Shown: positions 8,130 to 17,341 of the stretch, piece after piece
Position numbering within the stretch: position 1 is the first letter of the stretch
Layout: every line of letters begins with the position of its first letter
From: Lachnospiraceae bacterium
GTDB lineage: Bacteria; Bacillota; Clostridia; Lachnospirales; Lachnospiraceae
Assembly (NCBI GenBank): GCA_017546025.1
Contig: JAFYYS010000005.1
Location: 41,904 to 105,903 of the forward strand
Reading direction: 5' to 3'
Length of the DNA stretch: 64,000 nt
Position numbers and translations under genes: made by a program
The notes under the pieces: model-generated
Seen by the model: only the letters and a program-made list of their open reading frames with translations
Databases searched by the model: none
Told to the model about the DNA's origin: nothing

Positions 8130-9092
8130 ATGAGAAAGTGTAAAGCATTGTTTCTGGTAGCAGTTCTTGTAATCTGCTGCATGGCAACCGCTTGCGGCAA
8201 GGAGGACAAGAAAGACGGCCTGATTAAGATCGGTGTTGTTAACAACCCTCCGTCTGAGTCCGGTTACCGCGAAGCAAATGTAAAAGACATGGAAACCGTG
8301 TTCTCCAAAGAGAACGGATACGAACTCAAGACCTTCTACAGCAAGGTTAACGATGAGCAGCTCCAGGCAGCTAAGGGATTCATCACGGACGGTGTTGATT
8401 ACCTCCTGATTTCCGCAGCTGAGACGACCGGTTGGGACGACGTTTTCAAGAAGGCAAAAGAAGCAGGCGTTAAGGTTTACATCTTCGACCGTAAGATCGC
8501 CGTTGACGAGAGCCTGTATGAAGCAGCCGTAGTTTCCGACATGGCCAAGGAAGGCGAGACCGCCGTTAACTGGCTCCTTTCCCAGAACCTTGACGAGTAC
8601 AAGGTTATCCACATCCAGGGTGCTATGGGTTCCGACGCACAGGTTGGACGTACCGGTGCTCTTGATGCACAGTTTGCTTCCGGCAAGATGAAGAAGGTTG
8701 TTCAGCAGACCGCCGCTTGGGACGAGGCAGAGGCTAAGAAGATTGTTGAGACCGTGATCAACAGCGGTGAGGACTTCAACGTTATCTACGCTGAGAACGA
8801 CGGTATGGCAAAGGGTGCTGTTGCAGCACTTGACGAAGCCGGCATCACCCACGGTGTAAACGGTAAGGTTGTTGTTATCGGTTTTGACTGCAATAAGTGG
8901 GCACTTCGTGAGCTCCTTGCAGGAAAATGGAACTACGACGGACAGTGCAGCCCGTTCCAGGCTAAGATTATCAGCGATTTGATCAAGAGCGGCAAGGCTC
9001 CGACCCAGAAGCTGATCATCAACGAAGAGAAGGGCTTCGACGCGAAGACCATTACGGAAAATGACATCAATACTTACGGTCTTGGTGACTAA
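8130..9092 (+). CDS. Sugar-binding lipoprotein of the ABC importer
   Basis: A 320-residue solute-binding lipoprotein. The signal peptide is MRKCKALFLVAVLVICCMAT-AC with the lipidated Cys22. The mature protein has the two-lobed fold of ribose/galactose-binding proteins: KIGVVNNPPSESGYR, then AAETTGWDDVFKKAKEAGVKVYIFDRKI, then IYAENDGMAKGAVAALDEAG and VVIGFDCNKWALREL. The ribosome site AAAGGAGG lies ten bases before the start. Codons such as GTT, GGT and GCT are much commoner here than in the genes around it, which suggests high expression as expected for a binding protein. A strong terminator follows, so the downstream membrane genes would be made at a lower level. The substrate is probably a monosaccharide; which one is unknown. 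Confidence 0.9.
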   Translation: MRKCKALFLVAVLVICCMATACGKEDKKDGLIKIGVVNNPPSESGYREANVKDMETVFSKENGYELKTFYSKVNDEQLQAAKGFITDGVDYLLISAAETTGWDDVFKKAKEAGVKVYIFDRKIAVDESLYEAAVVSDMAKEGETAVNWLLSQNLDEYKVIHIQGAMGSDAQVGRTGALDAQFASGKMKKVVQQTAAWDEAEAKKIVETVINSGEDFNVIYAENDGMAKGAVAALDEAGITHGVNGKVVVIGFDCNKWALRELLAGKWNYDGQCSPFQAKIISDLIKSGKAPTQKLIINEEKGFDAKTITENDINTYGLGD

Positions 9093-9111
9093 TCGATAAT
9101 CCGACGAAATC

Positions 9112-9153
9112 GCGCAGCCGGGCTGAGGCATTCAGTTACGGCTGCGCTTTTTT
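9112..9153 (+). terminator. Terminator or attenuator between binding protein and transporter genes
   Basis: GCGCAGCCG (9112-9120) pairs with CGGCTGCGC (9139-9147), followed by six T (9148-9153). The genes on both sides belong to one importer, so partial read-through would set the excess of binding protein over membrane components. This is a common arrangement in such operons; the read-through itself is inferred. Confidence 0.85.
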
Positions 9154-9182
9154 CGGGAATCGTATGGAAATGGAGGATTGGC

Positions 9183-10682
9183 ATGCAGGAAGAATGCTTA
9201 CTGACGATGCGCGGCATCGAAAAAAGATTTCCGGGCGTTCTTGCGTTGAACGGCGTGGACTTTTCCTTGAGAAAAGGGGAAATCCATGCGTTGATGGGAG
9301 AAAACGGCGCCGGTAAATCCACACTCATCAAGGTGTTGACGGGCGTGTATCAGATGGATGGCGGAGAAATCCGGCTTAGTGGGGAGAATATCGTAATCCG
9401 TTCGCCGGAAGATGCCCAGAATAAAGGAATCAGCACGGTATATCAGGAGATTACCCTGTGCCCGAATCTTACCGTTTCCGAGAACATGTTCATCGGCAGA
9501 AAGAGCGGCTTTGTGATTCGCCACAAGGACCGCGAGAAACGCGCGGATGAGATTCTTAAGAGGCTCGGGATTCCGGCAAGAAGCACACAGCTTCTCGGAA
9601 ACTGCTCCCTCGCCGTGCAGCAGATGGTTGCCATTGCCCGCGCGGTGGACATGCAGTGCAAGGTTTTGATTCTCGACGAGCCGACCTCGTCCCTCGATGA
9701 TAACGAAGTGCAGATGTTATTCAAACTGATGAGGGATCTTCGGGGCCAGGGCGTCGGCATCATATTTGTCACCCACTTCTTAGAGCAGGTTTACGAGGTC
9801 AGCGATCGGATTACGGTACTTCGAAACGGCGAACTCGTCGGCGAATACCTGACCGAGGAGCTGCCGCAGGTGCAGCTCGTTTCGAAGATGATCGGCAAAG
9901 AGCTCGAAGAGCTCAGCAACCTGGGTGACAGTGAAGATAACAGAATCATGGCGCAGGAAGTGTTCTACGAGGCAAAGGGCCTCTCGAGCACCGAGGCCAT
10001 GCCGTTTGACTTCTCAATCCGAAAGGGCGAAGTCAACGGGTTCACGGGGCTTCTCGGTTCGGGCAGAAGCGAAAGCGTCCGTGCCATTTTCGGCGCCGAC
10101 AAGGTAAACGGCGGCACCGTAACCGTCAAAGGTAAGCCGGTTAAGATTACGCGTCCGGTCGAGGCCATGAAGCACGGCATCGGCTATCTTGCGGAAGACC
10201 GGAAACGCGACGGCATCATCGCGGATTTAAGCGTGCGCGAGAACATCATCCTGGCGCTTCAGGTCATGAACGGCATCTTCAAGCCGATCAGCCGGAGCGA
10301 GTCGGAGGCGTTCGCGGACGAATATATAAAAGCTTTGAACATTAAGACTGCCAGCAGGGAGACGCCGGTCGGCTCTCTCTCCGGCGGAAACCAGCAGAAG
10401 GTAATTCTTGCGAGATGGCTTCTGACCCATCCCGATTACCTGATTTTAGACGAGCCCACGCGAGGCATCGACGTGGGAACCAAGCTTGAGATTCAGAAGC
10501 TTGTATTAAAGCTTGCGGAAGAGGGCGTGAGCGTCACATTTATCTCGTCCGAGGTAGAAGAAATGCTCCGTACCTGCAGCCGGCTGATTGTCATGCGTGA
10601 CCGTCACATCGTGGGCGAGCTGACCGGCAAGGATTTGAATCAGACGCAGGTCATGAAGACCATCGCGGGAGGTGAAGGGTGA
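9183..10682 (+). CDS. Sugar ABC importer ATPase, tandem-domain RbsA/MglA/YtfR type
   Basis: A 499-residue protein made of two fused ATPase domains. The first has GENGAGKST near residue 41 and LILDEPTSSLD; its signature is degenerate (CSLAVQQ). The second has an atypical P-loop (GLLGSGRSES), as is normal in this family, followed by a canonical LSGGNQQKV signature and LILDEPTRGIDVG. It energises uptake by the two permeases that follow. Ribosome site GGAGG is at 9172-9176. The stop codon overlaps the start of the next gene (TGATG), showing one operon. The best match in layout is the ytfR or rbsA subunit of a CUT2-class importer. The substrate cannot be read from this subunit. Confidence 0.95.
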   Translation: MQEECLLTMRGIEKRFPGVLALNGVDFSLRKGEIHALMGENGAGKSTLIKVLTGVYQMDGGEIRLSGENIVIRSPEDAQNKGISTVYQEITLCPNLTVSENMFIGRKSGFVIRHKDREKRADEILKRLGIPARSTQLLGNCSLAVQQMVAIARAVDMQCKVLILDEPTSSLDDNEVQMLFKLMRDLRGQGVGIIFVTHFLEQVYEVSDRITVLRNGELVGEYLTEELPQVQLVSKMIGKELEELSNLGDSEDNRIMAQEVFYEAKGLSSTEAMPFDFSIRKGEVNGFTGLLGSGRSESVRAIFGADKVNGGTVTVKGKPVKITRPVEAMKHGIGYLAEDRKRDGIIADLSVRENIILALQVMNGIFKPISRSESEAFADEYIKALNIKTASRETPVGSLSGGNQQKVILARWLLTHPDYLILDEPTRGIDVGTKLEIQKLVLKLAEEGVSVTFISSEVEEMLRTCSRLIVMRDRHIVGELTGKDLNQTQVMKTIAGGEG

Positions 10683-11764
10683 TGAAAAATGCCATCAAAA
10701 AACTTTTTCGCGGCGGCCTCGGCCAGCTGACCATCCCGTTGGTTGCGATTGCGCTTCTCGCAATCTTCAACCTGATCCGCGACCCGGGCTTTTTCAGCAT
10801 CGGAATCGCGCATAACAGCAACGGAAATGCTGTTTTATCCGGCAACATCATCAGCATCATCAACGGCGCGAGCGAACTGGCGATTCTCGCCATCGGCATG
10901 ACGCTGGTAACGGCAGCCTGCGGCGGACAGGATATCAGTGTCGGCGCGGCAGCGGCCATCGCGGGCAGCGTGTTCGTAAAGGTTCTGAAATCGGCATCCT
11001 CGATTAACGGGGGAACGGTTTTACTGGCATTCCTGCTTTCCTGCATCGTGGCTATGCTGTTCGGAGCGTTCAACGGAACGCTGGTAGCGGTATTCAAGAT
11101 TCAGCCGATGATTGCGACGCTGATCCTGTATACGTGCGGCCGTTCCATCGCGTATTGGATTAACGGCGGCGCAACACCGACGATTTCGAATTCAATCCTT
11201 TCCGCCATCGGCGGATTCATCCCGGGCATTCCGTTACCGACGCCCGTGATCATCGTCGTGGTGATGGCGATTCTGTTCAAGCTGCTGTTCCATTTTACAT
11301 CGCTCGAGCTGTTCACGCAGTCGGTCGGAATCAACGGCGGGGCAGCAAGACTGAACGGTATCAACCCGACGTTCATCAAGCTGTTGAGCTTCGTTCTGCT
11401 CGGCGCATGCGTGTCGGTGGCAGGCTGCATCGGCGTATCCCGCCTCGGCCTGATCAACCATGAGACGCTGCTTCTCGATATCGAAATGGACGCCATTCTG
11501 GCTGTGGCAATCGGCGGAAACAGTCTCGGCGGCGGCCGCTTCAAAATCATCGGCAGCATACTCGGCGCCTATATCATTCAGACGCTGACCATCACGCTTT
11601 ACGCGATGAAGGTTTCCTCCACGGACGTTAAGGCTTATAAGGCCATCGTCATTGTGCTTCTTGTTGTCATCGGTTCTCCGGTAGTGAAGCAGCGCTTTAC
11701 GAAATTCATGACGCGGCTTGCGGAAAACCGGAAAAAAGTATCGGCGAAAGGAGCGGAAGAGTGA
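10682..11764 (+). CDS. Sugar ABC importer permease 1 (RbsC/YtfT type)
   Basis: A 360-residue membrane protein with about nine or ten hydrophobic helices. I place the start at ATG 10682, sharing one base with the preceding stop, since GGGAGGTG lies seven bases upstream; GTG at 10679 is the alternative. Family marks include LAIGMTLVTAACGGQDISVGAAAAIAGSV, the equivalent of the conserved GGIDLSVGS loop of RbsC, and AIAIGGNSLGGG-type text near residue 275 (AVAIGGNSLGGGRFKIIGSI). In YtfQRT-YjfF systems two different permeases are used rather than a homodimer, which fits the second permease gene overlapping its stop codon. Confidence 0.92.
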   Translation: MKNAIKKLFRGGLGQLTIPLVAIALLAIFNLIRDPGFFSIGIAHNSNGNAVLSGNIISIINGASELAILAIGMTLVTAACGGQDISVGAAAAIAGSVFVKVLKSASSINGGTVLLAFLLSCIVAMLFGAFNGTLVAVFKIQPMIATLILYTCGRSIAYWINGGATPTISNSILSAIGGFIPGIPLPTPVIIVVVMAILFKLLFHFTSLELFTQSVGINGGAARLNGINPTFIKLLSFVLLGACVSVAGCIGVSRLGLINHETLLLDIEMDAILAVAIGGNSLGGGRFKIIGSILGAYIIQTLTITLYAMKVSSTDVKAYKAIVIVLLVVIGSPVVKQRFTKFMTRLAENRKKVSAKGAEE

Positions 11765-12795
11765 TGAAGAACCTGTTGAAAAGAAAAGAACCGCTTACCG
11801 ATACCCAGCTTCTGATGACGATTACCATCGGAATCTTCTGTATCATGTATATTCTCGCGATGGTTTTGCTCGGCGGCGGCTTTCTGCGCGCCCAGCAGAT
11901 CTTCGATATGTTAAATGATAACGCAAGCCTGATTATCGTATCCTGCGGCCTGACTATCGTCATGATCGGCGGCGGCATCGACATCAGCGTCGGCGCGGTT
12001 ACCTCGCTTGTCGTCATGAGCTGTGCCATTTATCTCAATAAGGGCGGCAACATCTTCGTTTCCGTGCTGCTCGCCATCGGCATCGGACTTGCATTCGGCC
12101 TCGTGCAGGGCTTTTTGATCAGCTACCTGGAGATTCAGCCGTTCATCGTCACGCTTGCGGGCATGTTCTTCGCAAGAGGCATGACGACGATTCTTTCGGT
12201 TGACCCGCAGAAGGTTACGCATAAGGGCTTCCTGAATCTTCACAACAACAAAGAGATCCGGATCCGCTGGCTCGGCCACCGGGTTCCGAACGGCAACATC
12301 ATCCCCGCGGAGATGGAGTTCGGCGTGGTCATCGCGCTGATCATCGTGATCATCGTGTTCCTGCTGCTGAAGTTCGGAAGGCTCGGTCGCAACTTTTACG
12401 CGATGGGCGGCAACCAGCAAAGCGCCCTGATGCTCGGCATCAATGTTAAGAAAACCCGTTTTCTGAGCTATGTCATCTGCGGATTTCTGAGCGGCATTTC
12501 GGGCTATGTGTTCTTAATGCACACGGCCGCGGGAAATGCGACGAACGCAGCCGGCATGGAGATGAACGCGATTGCTTCCTCGATCATTGGCGGCACGCTT
12601 CTCACCGGCGGTGTCGGCAATGTCATCGGCACATTTTTCGGCGTCATGAGCCTTACGACCATCAAGAAGATCGTTGTCTCGAGCGGACTGAACGATCCCT
12701 GGTGGCAGAGCATCACGACCGGCGGCATGCTTTGCTTCTTCATCCTGCTGCAGAGCGTGGTTCTCGGCAGACGCCAAAAACGAAAAAACAAATAA
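11764..12795 (+). CDS. Sugar ABC importer permease 2 (YjfF type)
   Basis: A 343-residue membrane protein with about nine hydrophobic helices, homologous to the preceding permease but clearly diverged. ATG 11764 again shares one base with the upstream stop; AAAGGAGCGG precedes it. The conserved loop is VMIGGGIDISVGAVTSLV and the late loop is ASSIIGGTLLTGGVGNVIGT. The middle carries a hydrophilic stretch of about 30 residues (NKEIRIRWLGHRVPNGN) that is also present in YjfF-like permeases. It completes a heterodimeric channel with permease 1. The gene ends the operon and is followed by a terminator. Confidence 0.92.
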   Translation: MKNLLKRKEPLTDTQLLMTITIGIFCIMYILAMVLLGGGFLRAQQIFDMLNDNASLIIVSCGLTIVMIGGGIDISVGAVTSLVVMSCAIYLNKGGNIFVSVLLAIGIGLAFGLVQGFLISYLEIQPFIVTLAGMFFARGMTTILSVDPQKVTHKGFLNLHNNKEIRIRWLGHRVPNGNIIPAEMEFGVVIALIIVIIVFLLLKFGRLGRNFYAMGGNQQSALMLGINVKKTRFLSYVICGFLSGISGYVFLMHTAAGNATNAAGMEMNAIASSIIGGTLLTGGVGNVIGTFFGVMSLTTIKKIVVSSGLNDPWWQSITTGGMLCFFILLQSVVLGRRQKRKNK

Positions 12796-12842
12796 CTCAA
12801 TTTTTTCATGTTTCCTTCTTACGCTGTGGGTTTATCGGCAGC

Positions 12843-12888
12843 AAAAATAACACCCTCTCTGCCTCGGGCAAAGGGGGTGTTATTTTTT
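12843..12888. terminator. Bidirectional terminator between convergent genes
   Basis: AAAAATAACACCC (12843-12855) pairs with GGGTGTTATTTTT (12875-12887), and G-T pairing can extend the stem inward. It has an A-run on the left and a T-run on the right, so it should stop both the sugar operon (plus strand) and the transglutaminase operon (minus strand). Confidence 0.85.
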
Positions 12889-12911
12889 TCTTTGGAAAAT
12901 GTGACGCCGGC

Positions 12912-15161
12912 CTATCTCAGGAACCGGTTTGCCATTCCGTAGATGCGGTAGCGTACCGGACTTTGTTTCTTAAACGCGCTCAGAAGAATCTTATTGCCGT
13001 GAAGCATCTCTTCGGCAATCCAGCCTGCGTTTCCGGGCTCCGCGTACAGGAAGGAATCGTAGGCTCTGAGCCAGGATGTTCCGTCTTCGGGCAGGAGCGG
13101 CTTCAGACGCTCTGCGTATTCAAGAAGCGTTTCGGAGTCCTCGGCAGGAAGCTTGAGCCAGCCGAGAATTCTCTTGTTTCTTCGATGGAGAACAAGCACT
13201 CTTTCGTAAGCGGACATCTTCTTAAAGCGCTTTCTCGCCACGAAACGGTCAATCAAAAGAGCGCTCACGGTGAAGACCAGTACACCGCCCAGACCGATCA
13301 GACAGAAGAAGAGGAAGCCGCCTTCTTCCTTCGAAATCGGGTCGTCCTCGGGGCCGGGTGTCGGTGTCGCGGTGATGCGGACCGGCTTGACGGAAGGCGT
13401 GATCAAAGTATAAATCGGAACGGTGCCGTCGCTCTGTCCGGATTCGGCCAGCTCTTCACGGGTTGCCCAGTAATAGTCGGTGCTGTAGCCGGGTGTTGCA
13501 TCAAAGGCAATCCAGCCGAGATTCTCGAAATAGATTTCGCACCACGAATGCGACATGGCGGTCGTGACGGAAACCGTATCCACACCGTTTAGCGGGATAT
13601 AGAAGCCGTTCACGTAGCGGGCCGGAAGGCCGTACGCTCTTGCCAGAAGTGTCATCGCCGTCGCGTAGTGGATACACGAACCGACGCGCGAGTCAAGGAA
13701 CGCATCGAGGAAGCTCGACGCATCATTCACGCTCTTCGGCATCGCCGGAACGGTTCCGCTGTATGTAAAGGACGAAAGCGTGCGCTCAAGCGCGAGCATC
13801 GCCTCGTAATCGCTTGCAGTCCCGGCGGTCGCCTCCGATAAGAAGGCGCGGGTCTTTTCGGATATCGAAACCGGCTGTCCGTACAGGCGCCTCATGCGCT
13901 GCCGGTAAGCAGCAAGGCCTGCGTATGTGCAGCCGGCAAGCGGTCTGCCCTGTCTAACCAGAACGCGGCGCCATGCCTCTTCGGTGATGGGCTCGGGATT
14001 CGCGACATATTCGGCGAAGGCACTGTGCAGACGGTTCAGCTGCAAAAATGCCACATAATAATCCGTGTGGTTGCCGGCCCGTTTTTTGAAGTAGAGGTTT
14101 CCGCCCTTTTCCTCGGCGTCGATGCGAAGCAGGGAATCCGGGTCGGTAAACGACTTCAACGGCACGAAAAGGCACTCGGTCGAGAAATCCTTAAAGGAAA
14201 CATCGACGGTGCTCCAGCGCGCGTAGTCGGAGAACTGCGGCGCCGCGTCAAATGCCACGAGCGTCTCCAGAAGGTCATAGCCGTAGTCGGTTGTATCCGT
14301 CAGCTTATCGGTGCTTGACCACTCCATGTCTTTAAAGGTGTCGCAAACCTGACCGCCTAAGCGGAGGGCCTTAGAGGAAACCGTTCGCGGCGAAGCCGTG
14401 AACAGGATGCGGTCGTCATTTTCCATGCGCGTGCCGCCACGGACCTTCGTGGTTTCGGAGAAGCCGGGCTTGATGGATTCGAAGTCGTCGGGCGTGCCGT
14501 GAATCCGGACGGAGATGCTCTTTGAGATGTCTTCAATCTTCTCAAAGATGTTTCGGAAGAACTTCCAGTCGTACGGCTCGGATTTGATCGGGAACTGCGA
14601 GCAGATCACGAGTAAAAGCGCGACAAACGGCGCAATCGCGGGCAGGTGCACGGCGTGTTCGGTGTCGCCCTGCCTGCGCCATCTCGTCTGCGTCTCGTCC
14701 GCGAGCAGTAAGATGAAAAATGCGAAGAGGAAGGTCAGTCCCACGCGGGGCACTTTGTACTCTTCAATCAGCAAAAAGACAAGAATGCCGAGCGTCGCGA
14801 GGATGCACATGTATCTCGCAAAGCGCGAAGCGCGGCAGAAGCAGGCCAGTAAGAAGCAGCAAACGGCAACCGCGGGGATGATCCACAGATAGCGGTGGGC
14901 ATACAGGTAGCCGGGCCGTTTGCGGCCGTATAAAAGCGGAAGTAACAGCAGGATCACGGCGACGCCCGCGGGGATGAAGCGCTCGCGCCCGTCAAGGAAG
15001 CGCACAAGCGTGCAGATGAGAATCGAGAGCACCGTCAGAAGAATGATTCCGATGCCGGCTTTCCGGGCGCCGAAGACGGTGTGGAACAGGATTGTCAGAC
15101 CGAGGGCAAACGGAAGCGCCAGGACAGGTTCATAGAGGTAACCGTAGAGTCGTTTCATCAC
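12912..15161 (-). CDS. Transglutaminase-like membrane protein, copy A
   Basis: A 749-residue protein of the TgpA-like class. Six or so membrane helices occupy the first 200 residues. An outside region of about 430 residues follows and contains the transglutaminase core: Cys in SRVGSCIHYATAMTLLAR, then GLPARYVNGF, His in SHSWCEIYF and Asp in FDATPGYS, the papain-like triad. One more membrane helix (GFLFFCLIGLGGVLVFTVSALL) and a cytosolic tail of about 110 residues end it. The first four bases overlap the upstream DUF58 gene (ATGA). Related proteins act with DUF58 and MoxR partners at the cell surface, but the substrate is unknown. A second copy with the same layout lies at 17371-19560. Confidence 0.88.
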   Translation of the reverse strand: MMKRLYGYLYEPVLALPFALGLTILFHTVFGARKAGIGIILLTVLSILICTLVRFLDGRERFIPAGVAVILLLLPLLYGRKRPGYLYAHRYLWIIPAVAVCCFLLACFCRASRFARYMCILATLGILVFLLIEEYKVPRVGLTFLFAFFILLLADETQTRWRRQGDTEHAVHLPAIAPFVALLLVICSQFPIKSEPYDWKFFRNIFEKIEDISKSISVRIHGTPDDFESIKPGFSETTKVRGGTRMENDDRILFTASPRTVSSKALRLGGQVCDTFKDMEWSSTDKLTDTTDYGYDLLETLVAFDAAPQFSDYARWSTVDVSFKDFSTECLFVPLKSFTDPDSLLRIDAEEKGGNLYFKKRAGNHTDYYVAFLQLNRLHSAFAEYVANPEPITEEAWRRVLVRQGRPLAGCTYAGLAAYRQRMRRLYGQPVSISEKTRAFLSEATAGTASDYEAMLALERTLSSFTYSGTVPAMPKSVNDASSFLDAFLDSRVGSCIHYATAMTLLARAYGLPARYVNGFYIPLNGVDTVSVTTAMSHSWCEIYFENLGWIAFDATPGYSTDYYWATREELAESGQSDGTVPIYTLITPSVKPVRITATPTPGPEDDPISKEEGGFLFFCLIGLGGVLVFTVSALLIDRFVARKRFKKMSAYERVLVLHRRNKRILGWLKLPAEDSETLLEYAERLKPLLPEDGTSWLRAYDSFLYAEPGNAGWIAEEMLHGNKILLSAFKKQSPVRYRIYGMANRFLR

Positions 15162-16318
15162 AGCACCTCCTTTAAATCAGCGAACGGAGACACCGGAATG
15201 ACCGTTGTTCTCGGGAGCGAAAGCTCGGGGATTTCGCTGTCATCCTTCGTAACCACGAAGATGACGACCGGAATGCCGTTTCCGTTTAAGAAAGCGGCAT
15301 AATCGAGTGCTTCCGTCGAAAGGGAGGGCAGCACGAAGAACGCCCCGCGGCTTTCAACAGGAGACGGAACGGAGCCGGCGTCCTTCAGGAGGGCAGCGTC
15401 CTCATACGAGGGCATGAAGGAAAAGCCTGCCATTGCGTTATAAAACAAATCAAAGGAAGGGCGGCTCGTGATGATATGCTCATGCAGACAGTCGGAACGG
15501 AACAGCGCGCGTACCGGAATGGTGCGGCGCTCGAAGAAATCGGCAAGCGAGAGCGCGATTTCGAGAATCCGGTTCTCCTCCGGAAGATAGCGCGCCGGCT
15601 CATCGCTTACGTGCTTTGAGCTAATCAGAATCAGAATGCTTTTCTGCTCCTCACCCGTGGTGTTTCGGACCATCAGCTTCTGCTCCTTCGCGGAGGCAAG
15701 CCAGTGGATGCGCCGCGGGTCATCGCCCGAGACATATTCGCGAAGGGAGGGCTCCAAAACGCCCGTGCCGTTCGGCGAATCGAGCGAGAGAATCGGGGAA
15801 AGCTTTAAGGAGCGAAGCTCCGAAAGGGAGATGACCGCCGGATTGATCGTGACATCGAGCGGCTCCTTGTTCTTATACCGGAAGCGGACAATCCGCAGGA
15901 AATCGGTGACGATGACATCCTTGATGCCGACATTGTAAGCGCCGCGGTACCGGCAGATCAGGGACGTGTCCCTCGTGAGGTCGGTCTTCGGAAGGAGCTC
16001 GTACTCCACACCGTCCGAAAGGGCGTAAACCATTGAAAAATCCGCAAAAAACCTAACCCTTACGCCGGCGAAGGCGAAGGGGTCCTCATTTTGCAATGTA
16101 AAGAAATAGGGGATTGCCTGTCCGGCGGTGAACGTCTTTCCGATGAGTCTTTGGTAGATCCGGAAGCGGAGGCACACGTACACAAGGTACAGCGCGGACG
16201 CAACCGGCAGCAGCGTGATCAGCAGAAAGAAACCGTAAGAAACCGGGCCGCCGTAAAATGTGATGGCGACCAGGGACAGAATCCACAGCAGCAAAACAAT
16301 CAGACGGTTTCGTAACAC
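15158..16318 (-). CDS. DUF58 domain protein, copy A
   Basis: A 386-residue protein. Two membrane helices at the N-terminus (about 7-45) are followed by a beta-rich region and the DUF58 core, marked by SLREYVSGDDPRRIHWLASAKEQKLMVR near residues 195-225. That motif is diagnostic of the family, which carries a von Willebrand factor A-like fold. DUF58 proteins are nearly always encoded with a MoxR ATPase, as here (nine bases downstream of the MoxR stop). Function is not established; a chaperone or adaptor role with MoxR is the usual proposal. It pairs with the downstream transglutaminase gene, which it overlaps by four bases. Confidence 0.9.
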   Translation of the reverse strand: MLRNRLIVLLLWILSLVAITFYGGPVSYGFFLLITLLPVASALYLVYVCLRFRIYQRLIGKTFTAGQAIPYFFTLQNEDPFAFAGVRVRFFADFSMVYALSDGVEYELLPKTDLTRDTSLICRYRGAYNVGIKDVIVTDFLRIVRFRYKNKEPLDVTINPAVISLSELRSLKLSPILSLDSPNGTGVLEPSLREYVSGDDPRRIHWLASAKEQKLMVRNTTGEEQKSILILISSKHVSDEPARYLPEENRILEIALSLADFFERRTIPVRALFRSDCLHEHIITSRPSFDLFYNAMAGFSFMPSYEDAALLKDAGSVPSPVESRGAFFVLPSLSTEALDYAAFLNGNGIPVVIFVVTKDDSEIPELSLPRTTVIPVSPFADLKEVL

Positions 16319-16327
16319 GAATGATAC

Positions 16328-17248
16328 CTACTCTCTCGGAACTTTAACCTTACGGATGATTTCAGTCAGAACGGCATCCTCGCTGTCGCCGGCCATGCGG
16401 GCATCGGCGGTCAGGCTGATGCGGTGGTGCAGAACGTTCACGGCAACGGCCTTGATTTCGTCGGGACCGACATAGTCACGGCCGTTCATGTAAGCCTTGG
16501 CCTGCGCCGCGCGAAGAAGCGACAGGAGCGCTCTGGGGCTCGCGCCGGACTCGAGGCGGGCATCGTGTCTCGTCTGGTCGATGATGTCCTGCAGATACGA
16601 AAGCACGGCGTCGCTTACATGAAGCTTCTCGACGTCCTTCTTCATGGCAGGAAGCGCGGTCGGACGGAGCACGGTCTTCACGGAAGTCGGGTCGGTGCCG
16701 TCGAGGAACTGGCGCGCCATCAAAACTTCGGTCTCATTGTCCGGATAGCCGATTGAAAGCCGCATCATGAAACGGTCCAGCTGTGCCTCGGGCAGCGGAT
16801 AGGTGCCGAGGAAACGGGCCGGGTTCTCGGTCGCGATGACCATGAACGGCTCGGGAAGCGGGCGGACAACGCCGTCGACCGTAACCTGACCTTCCGCCAT
16901 CGCCTCAAGAAGGCTGGCCTGCGTCTTGGGCGAGGTACGGTTGATTTCGTCGGCCAGAAGAATCTGGTTCATGACGGTGCCTTCGCGGTAATCGAAGGTG
17001 CCGGTTTTCATGTTGTAAACGGTGGAACCGACCACATCCGACGGAAGCGTGTCAGGCGTGAACTGGATGCGCCCGAACTTCAGTCCGGTTGCTCCGGCAA
17101 GCACTCTTGCAAGCGTCGTTTTGCCGACGCCGGGCATGTCCTCAAGGAGCACATGGCCGCCCGCAAGAAGGCACACCAGAATATTGTCCGTAACGTCAGC
17201 TTTGCCGACGAAGACACGGTTAATCTCGTTTCTTAATTGATCTATCAT
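16328..17248 (-). CDS. MoxR-type AAA+ ATPase
   Basis: A 306-residue AAA+ protein. Walker A is GVGKTT in LLEDMPGVGKTTLARVLAG, Walker B is ILLADEINRTSPKTQASLLEAM, and sensor 1 lies in FMVIATENP. The C-terminal lid is recognisable from SGASPRALLSLLRAAQAKAY. MoxR ATPases act as chaperones that insert cofactors or assemble partner complexes, usually with DUF58/VWA proteins. This single ATPase gene sits between two DUF58-transglutaminase pairs and probably serves both. GGGAGG lies five bases before the ATG. A separate minus-strand promoter precedes it (17282-17311). Confidence 0.95.
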   Translation of the reverse strand: MIDQLRNEINRVFVGKADVTDNILVCLLAGGHVLLEDMPGVGKTTLARVLAGATGLKFGRIQFTPDTLPSDVVGSTVYNMKTGTFDYREGTVMNQILLADEINRTSPKTQASLLEAMAEGQVTVDGVVRPLPEPFMVIATENPARFLGTYPLPEAQLDRFMMRLSIGYPDNETEVLMARQFLDGTDPTSVKTVLRPTALPAMKKDVEKLHVSDAVLSYLQDIIDQTRHDARLESGASPRALLSLLRAAQAKAYMNGRDYVGPDEIKAVAVNVLHHRISLTADARMAGDSEDAVLTEIIRKVKVPRE

Positions 17249-17281
17249 AACATCCTCCCGAACGTTTTTAGTTCTTTGTTA

Positions 17282-17311
17282 AGTATACCACGTGAAAACG
17301 CGGCGGAACAA
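17282..17311 (-). promoter_or_regulatory. Minus-strand promoter for the MoxR gene
   Basis: Reading the minus strand, TTGTTC (17311-17306), an 18-base spacer and TATACT (17287-17282) precede the MoxR start by about 35 bases. It allows the MoxR-DUF58-transglutaminase genes of copy A to be transcribed apart from copy B. Confidence 0.55.
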
Positions 17312-17341
17312 TGGCGTAATTGATATAGGATTTGGGCATGA

